NCBI GenBank assembly: GCA_013360495.1
Contig: JABWBM010000015.1
Location: forward strand, 1-32,861
Direction of reading: 5' to 3'
Length of the DNA: 32,861 bases
DNA from: Planctomycetaceae bacterium
GTDB lineage: Bacteria; Planctomycetota; UBA8742; UBA2392; JABWBM01
In this document: positions 31,814 to 32,861 of the stretch, piece by piece
Position numbering within the stretch: position 1 is the stretch's first letter
Layout: the number at the start of each line of letters is the position of its first letter
Notes under the pieces: generated by a model
Databases searched by the model: none
What the model was told of the DNA's origin: nothing
The model's input: only the letters and a program-made list of their open reading frames with translations
Position numbers and translations under genes: made by a program

Positions 31814-32861
31814 CTACTTCGCCTTCTTCTCGCCGTCGATCGAGAGCACGCTCAAGAATGCCGCTTGGGGAACCTCGACGTTGCCGACCATCTTCATGCG
31901 CTTTTTGCCCTTCTTCTGCTTCTCGAGCAGTTTGCGCTTACGCGAAATGTCGCCGCCGTAGCACTTGGCCGTCACGTCTTTGCGTAACGCCGCAATGCTC
32001 TCACGCGCGACGATCTTCCCGCCGATGGCGGCTTGCAGCGCGACAACAAAGAGATGGCGCGGAATCTGGTCTCGCAGGCGTTTCAAGAGTGCGCGCCCGC
32101 GCTGTTCCGCGAAGTCGCGGTGGATGATCATGCTCAGCGCGTCCACTTCCTCGCCCGCGATTAGAATGCGAACCTTCGCCAGATCGCCAGCTTTGTAGCC
32201 GCGCAGCTCGTAGTCCATGGTGCCGTAGCCGCGCGTAGCCGACTTCATCTTGTCGTGGTAATCGAGGATCACCTCGGCGAGCGGCATGTCATAGGTAATG
32301 ATCACGCGCTCCTTGCTGAGATATTCCTGATTCACGAACTCGCCACGCTTGTCGGTGCAAATGGCCATGATCGCGCCGACGAACTCTGCCGGAACGATGT
32401 TGGAGACGCGCACGATCGGTTCGCGCACTTCCTGAAAACGCGTGGGATCGGGCAACTCGCTGGCTGCCTCGATCAATTGTACCTCGCCGTTGTTCATCAG
32501 GATTTCGTAGTTCACGTTCGGCGCGCTTTGCACAAGGTCGAGGTTCATCTCGCGCTCGAGCCGCTCTTGCACGATCTCCATGTGCAAGAGACCGAGGAAG
32601 CCGCAGCGAAAGCCGAGACCAAGCGCGCTCGACGTCTCGGGAACATACGTCAGCGAACTATCGGAGAGGCGCAGCCGTTCCAACCCCTTGCGCAGGTTCT
32701 CGTAATCGGCGGGGTTGGTCGGGTAGATGCCGCAATACACCATGGGTCGCGGCTTGCGGTAGCCGGGCAAAACTTCGATGGTGTCGGCAAATCCAAGGCG
32801 CGTGACCGTATCGCCAATGTCCACGTCCTGCACCGATTTAATGCCGGCGATGATGTAGCCC
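31814..32861 (-). CDS. lepA: Elongation factor 4 (LepA), C-terminal part; 5' end beyond window
   Basis: The frame is open to the right edge (GYIIAGIKSVQDVDIGDTVT reads from the last bases), so the track start at 32833 is artificial. About 348 residues remain, covering domain II, the EF-G-like domains and the LepA-specific C-terminal domain: LGFRCGFLGLLHMEIVQERL, ATRGYGTMDYEL, DALSMIIHRDFA, and the hallmark ITAKCYGGDISRKRKLLEKQ-type segment (here VTAKCYGGDISRKRKLLEKQ). LepA is a ribosome-associated GTPase; the G domain lies outside the window. All visible conserved motifs are intact. Confidence 0.97.
   Translation of the reverse strand, partial: GYIIAGIKSVQDVDIGDTVTRLGFADTIEVLPGYRKPRPMVYCGIYPTNPADYENLRKGLERLRLSDSSLTYVPETSSALGLGFRCGFLGLLHMEIVQERLEREMNLDLVQSAPNVNYEILMNNGEVQLIEAASELPDPTRFQEVREPIVRVSNIVPAEFVGAIMAICTDKRGEFVNQEYLSKERVIITYDMPLAEVILDYHDKMKSATRGYGTMDYELRGYKAGDLAKVRILIAGEEVDALSMIIHRDFAEQRGRALLKRLRDQIPRHLFVVALQAAIGGKIVARESIAALRKDVTAKCYGGDISRKRKLLEKQKKGKKRMKMVGNVEVPQAAFLSVLSIDGEKKAK

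Overview
The window is high-GC bacterial chromosome with a Gram-negative style envelope: Sec-exported proteins, lipoproteins, an inner-membrane LysM protein, and a yajC/secDF cluster with SecD and SecF fused. No rRNA or decisive taxonomic marker is present. The fused SecDF and the many short intergenic tandem repeats suggest an uncultivated environmental lineage, possibly PVC- or Hydrogenedentes-like, but that is a guess.

Left third (1-16.5 kb), mostly core genes. A partner-switching module opens the window: a HAMP/SpoIIE phosphatase cut by the left edge, an anti-sigma-type kinase and a STAS antagonist. It is followed by a sugar-nucleotide epimerase whose start codon lies inside a heptamer tandem repeat, then two Lys/Glu-rich helical proteins. 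A strong shared terminator separates these from a minus-strand export/translation block: infB, yajC, a small secreted protein behind a REP-like twin palindrome, and secDF. Next come a DUSP23-like phosphatase, thioredoxin, a LysM protein behind a leader hairpin that could hide its ribosome site, a lipoprotein, and a standalone CoaC flavoprotein.

Middle (16.5-23.4 kb). A complete tRNA-Cys(GCA) gene with encoded CCA is followed 6.8 kb later by a direct repeat of its own 3' half, from the anticodon stem to CCA, with a diverged copy of its terminator. The block between them looks like an integrated island whose integrase is not visible. It carries 23-bp iteron-like repeats, a DUF4143-type ATPase, and a signalling cassette: PAS hybrid kinase, lone receiver, REC-HDOD protein, and a divergent REC-adenylate cyclase with all catalytic residues. 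The cassette looks like a phosphorelay feeding cAMP and HDOD outputs.

Right third (23.4-32.9 kb), accessory then core. A PIG-L deacetylase and a SAM methyltransferase form a coupled pair. A 50-aa His/Cys/Asp-rich lipoprotein missed by the ORF track lies divergent to a CI-type HTH regulator with a long TPR-like domain. Then come a large secreted multi-Ig (He_PIG-like) protein with a C-terminal anchor, a secreted thioredoxin-fold protein, and the C-terminal part of lepA cut by the right edge.

Starts were moved downstream of the ORF-track starts where ribosome sites, signal peptides or domain boundaries demanded it. All family assignments come from reading motifs by eye; no database search was run.
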